The notes beneath the pieces are model-generated. The model saw only the letters and a list, made by a program, of their open reading frames with translations, was not told where the DNA came from and made no database searches. Below are positions 38,837 through 40,300 of a DNA stretch of 40,300 nucleotides, in pieces; position 1 is the stretch's first letter, and every line of letters begins with the position of its first letter. Where the stretch lies: contig JALHDH010000014.1 in assembly GCA_022839105.1 (NCBI GenBank), positions 1 through 40,300 of the forward strand, in the 5' to 3' direction. Both the position numbers and the translations under genes were made by a program. This DNA is from a bacterium (GTDB lineage Bacteria > Vulcanimicrobiota > Xenobia > Xenobiales > Xenobiaceae).

Positions 38837-40070
38837 TCAGCCGGGTTGGGAGCGGGTGGAGGGGTCGGAGGGCAAGCCGATGATGGATGCGAGCAGGTCG
38901 GCTCCATCCCGCAGGCGGTCCTCCGAGGTCTTCACGTAGGTTTCCAGGGTTGTCGTAACGCTGGAATGCCCTAGTTGGGCGGCCACATGGGCGGGGTCGA
39001 TTCCGGCTCGAATCAGGGTGGTTGCTGCCGTGTGTCTCAGACCGTGCGGGGTCAGGTGTCCCAGCCCGGCGCGCTTCAACAGGCTCTTGAAGGCGTTTGC
39101 GGCACTGTCTGGATCCGTCAGGGTTCCGTCCGGACGCGGGAAAATCAAGCCGTTATCCTGCCAGAGGTTGCCGGCGGCCAGGCGTTCGGCGGCCTGGCGC
39201 GCCTTGTGGCGCTTGAGCAGGAACAGCAGGGCGGGCGAGAGGGGTAGGACGCGGTTCGAGGTTGCGTTCTTGGGCGGGGTCAGGACAGGCACGCTTCCCT
39301 TTGCCCGAGGCCTCCAGAGGGAATGGCGGACATGCAGACGGGCGTTCTCCCAGTCTATGTCCTCCCACTTGAGGGCCAGGGCCTCCCCGGGGCGCAAGGC
39401 CGTTGCCAGGGAGAGGAGCCACATGGCCCCCAGTCTATGCTCCCCCACGGCCCCGACCATCCGGGAGCTTTCGTCTATGCTCCCCCACGGCCCCGACCAT
39501 CCGGGAGCTTTCCTCCTCGGTCAGGACTCGCTTGGGCCCGGTCCGAGGGACCTTCGGCAGGGTAGCATCGGCAGCGGGGTTGGAGGGAATCAGGCGGAGC
39601 TTCACGGCGGCGGCCAGGGCTTGCCGGAGTCGGCCGAAAGCACTCTTCAGCGTCCGGGGCGCCAGGGGCGGGCGGTCCTGTGTCCCGTTGGCCAGGTCAA
39701 CGATCGCGCGCTGCACGTCCCGGGGCTTCAGTTCGGCCAGGCGGATGCGTCCCAGGGTTGGGGCCAGGTAAAGCCGGATCCATGTCTGATAATTCTCCAG
39801 GCTCCTCCCTCGCAGGTCCTGGCGCTTGGACTCCATCCATTCATCCAGCCAGTCGGCCAGGGGCATGCGGGAGGGGTCTTCCAGGCGCCCCTGGTCCAGG
39901 TCGGAGAGGGCCCGGGTCAGGGCGCGTTCGGCGTCCTTCCTGGTCCCGTGAACGGTCTTGTTCCAGGTCTTGCGCTTGCCCTCCACGTCGGCCGGCAAGC
40001 TGATTCGAATCGTCCAAGTGGTCTTGCAGTTCGGGGCCTGGATGATCTGCCCCCTTCGGCGTCCTGCCAT
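38837..40070 (-). pseudogene. tyrosine recombinase (integrase) split by a 40-bp tandem duplication
   Basis: The N-terminal part, from ATG 40070 (AAGGGAG close upstream), encodes an arm-binding-like domain rich in Trp and Lys and a SAM-like core-binding domain (D-W-L-D-E-W-M-E-S-K-R). It reaches M-V-G-A-V-G-E-H-R and then runs out of frame to a stop near 39435. The catalytic part continues in another frame from about 39460 down to 38837. It holds the first Arg in T-A-L-R-P-G-E-A-L-A-L-K-W, H-G-L-R-H, the box L-G-H-S-S-V, and the Tyr in T-L-E-T-Y. The break is a perfect 40-bp duplication (39433-39512); taking out one copy gives one 397-residue reading frame. An in-frame start at 40238 is possible but the extension looks non-coding. 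No excisionase gene is seen in the remaining 230 bases. Confidence 0.85.
39433..39512. repeat. perfect 40-bp tandem duplication inside integrase
   Basis: Two identical 40-base copies, 39433-39472 and 39473-39512, head to tail. Forty is not a multiple of three, so the duplication shifts the reading frame. It could be a recent slippage event, a reversible switch, or an assembly error. Confidence 0.95.
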
Positions 40071-40300
40071 AGTCGGCTCCCTTCCCGTCAGCCAGGCTTC
40101 GGCCCGGCGTGTCGACCCGTCCATCCTGGCGGCCTCCAGGCCAGGCGGAGAGGGCACACAGGCCCCCCGGACGGCCCGCAGGTCATCCGAGGGGCGCAGG
40201 CCCGCCCAGGGGCGCGCGCGGGGCCTCTTGCGGGCCACCTGTCTTTCGCGCTCCCCGAGCTGGCTTCCGTCGTCGTGCCTGCCCCCGATTCGGCCCAGGA

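Overview
The window is about two thirds G+C by eye and densely coded, with many start/stop overlaps and strong GGAGG-type ribosome binding sites. It looks like a chromosomal segment of an uncultured high-GC bacterium. The order c-di-AMP phosphodiesterase (pgpH type), ybeY, dgkA, corC is typical of the Terrabacteria/Firmicutes side of the tree. The lipoproteins, TPR proteins and an RTX-type calcium module would also suit a deep lineage such as Eremiobacterota or Armatimonadota. That placement is inference; no rRNA, tRNA or CRISPR array was seen.

Layout. 1-1.6 kb: two tandem paralogous lipoprotein genes, the second frameshifted. 1.7-5.5 kb (minus): two TPR proteins, an unknown protein, and a Met/Gly-rich protein ending in a calcium-binding module. 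5.7-9.5 kb (plus): a tightly coupled four-gene cassette of class III aminotransferase, SRPBCC protein, homologue of cyanobacterial acyl-ACP reductase, and a protein of the family often labelled quinate 5-dehydrogenase. It is preceded by a leader with a terminator-like hairpin and a hairpin that hides the ribosome binding site. 9.5-12.2 kb: greA, lysS and a membrane-anchored TPR protein. 12.3-15.2 kb (minus): recQ and two unknown genes. 15.3-17.6 kb: hemL, apparently starting at ATT, and a polyprenyl diphosphate synthase.

17.7-27.8 kb: a complex I operon nuoABCDHJKLMN. It lacks the NADH module genes nuoEFG and also nuoI, so the electron input must come from elsewhere. HemL (tetrapyrrole) and the prenyl synthase (quinone tail) just upstream fit a respiratory theme.

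27.9-31.6 kb: an unknown protein, a flavoprotein and a secreted lipoprotein with TIG and carboxypeptidase-regulatory-like domains. 31.9-36.6 kb: an HD-domain c-di-AMP phosphodiesterase, ybeY, a DgkA fused to a degenerate PAP2-like domain, and a CorC/HlyC protein. 36.6-38.3 kb: a small unknown gene, an RNase H-NUDIX fusion and a stand-alone response regulator receiver.

38.3-40.3 kb: the edge of a probable integrated element. It has an AT-richer noncoding stretch full of short direct and inverted repeats, then a tyrosine recombinase gene broken by a perfect 40-bp tandem duplication.

The best candidate for an undescribed system is the 5.7-9.5 kb cassette with its structured leader. The sequence shows the gene set, the overlaps and a conserved candidate catalytic cysteine. 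A role in making and then aminating a long-chain aldehyde is inference.
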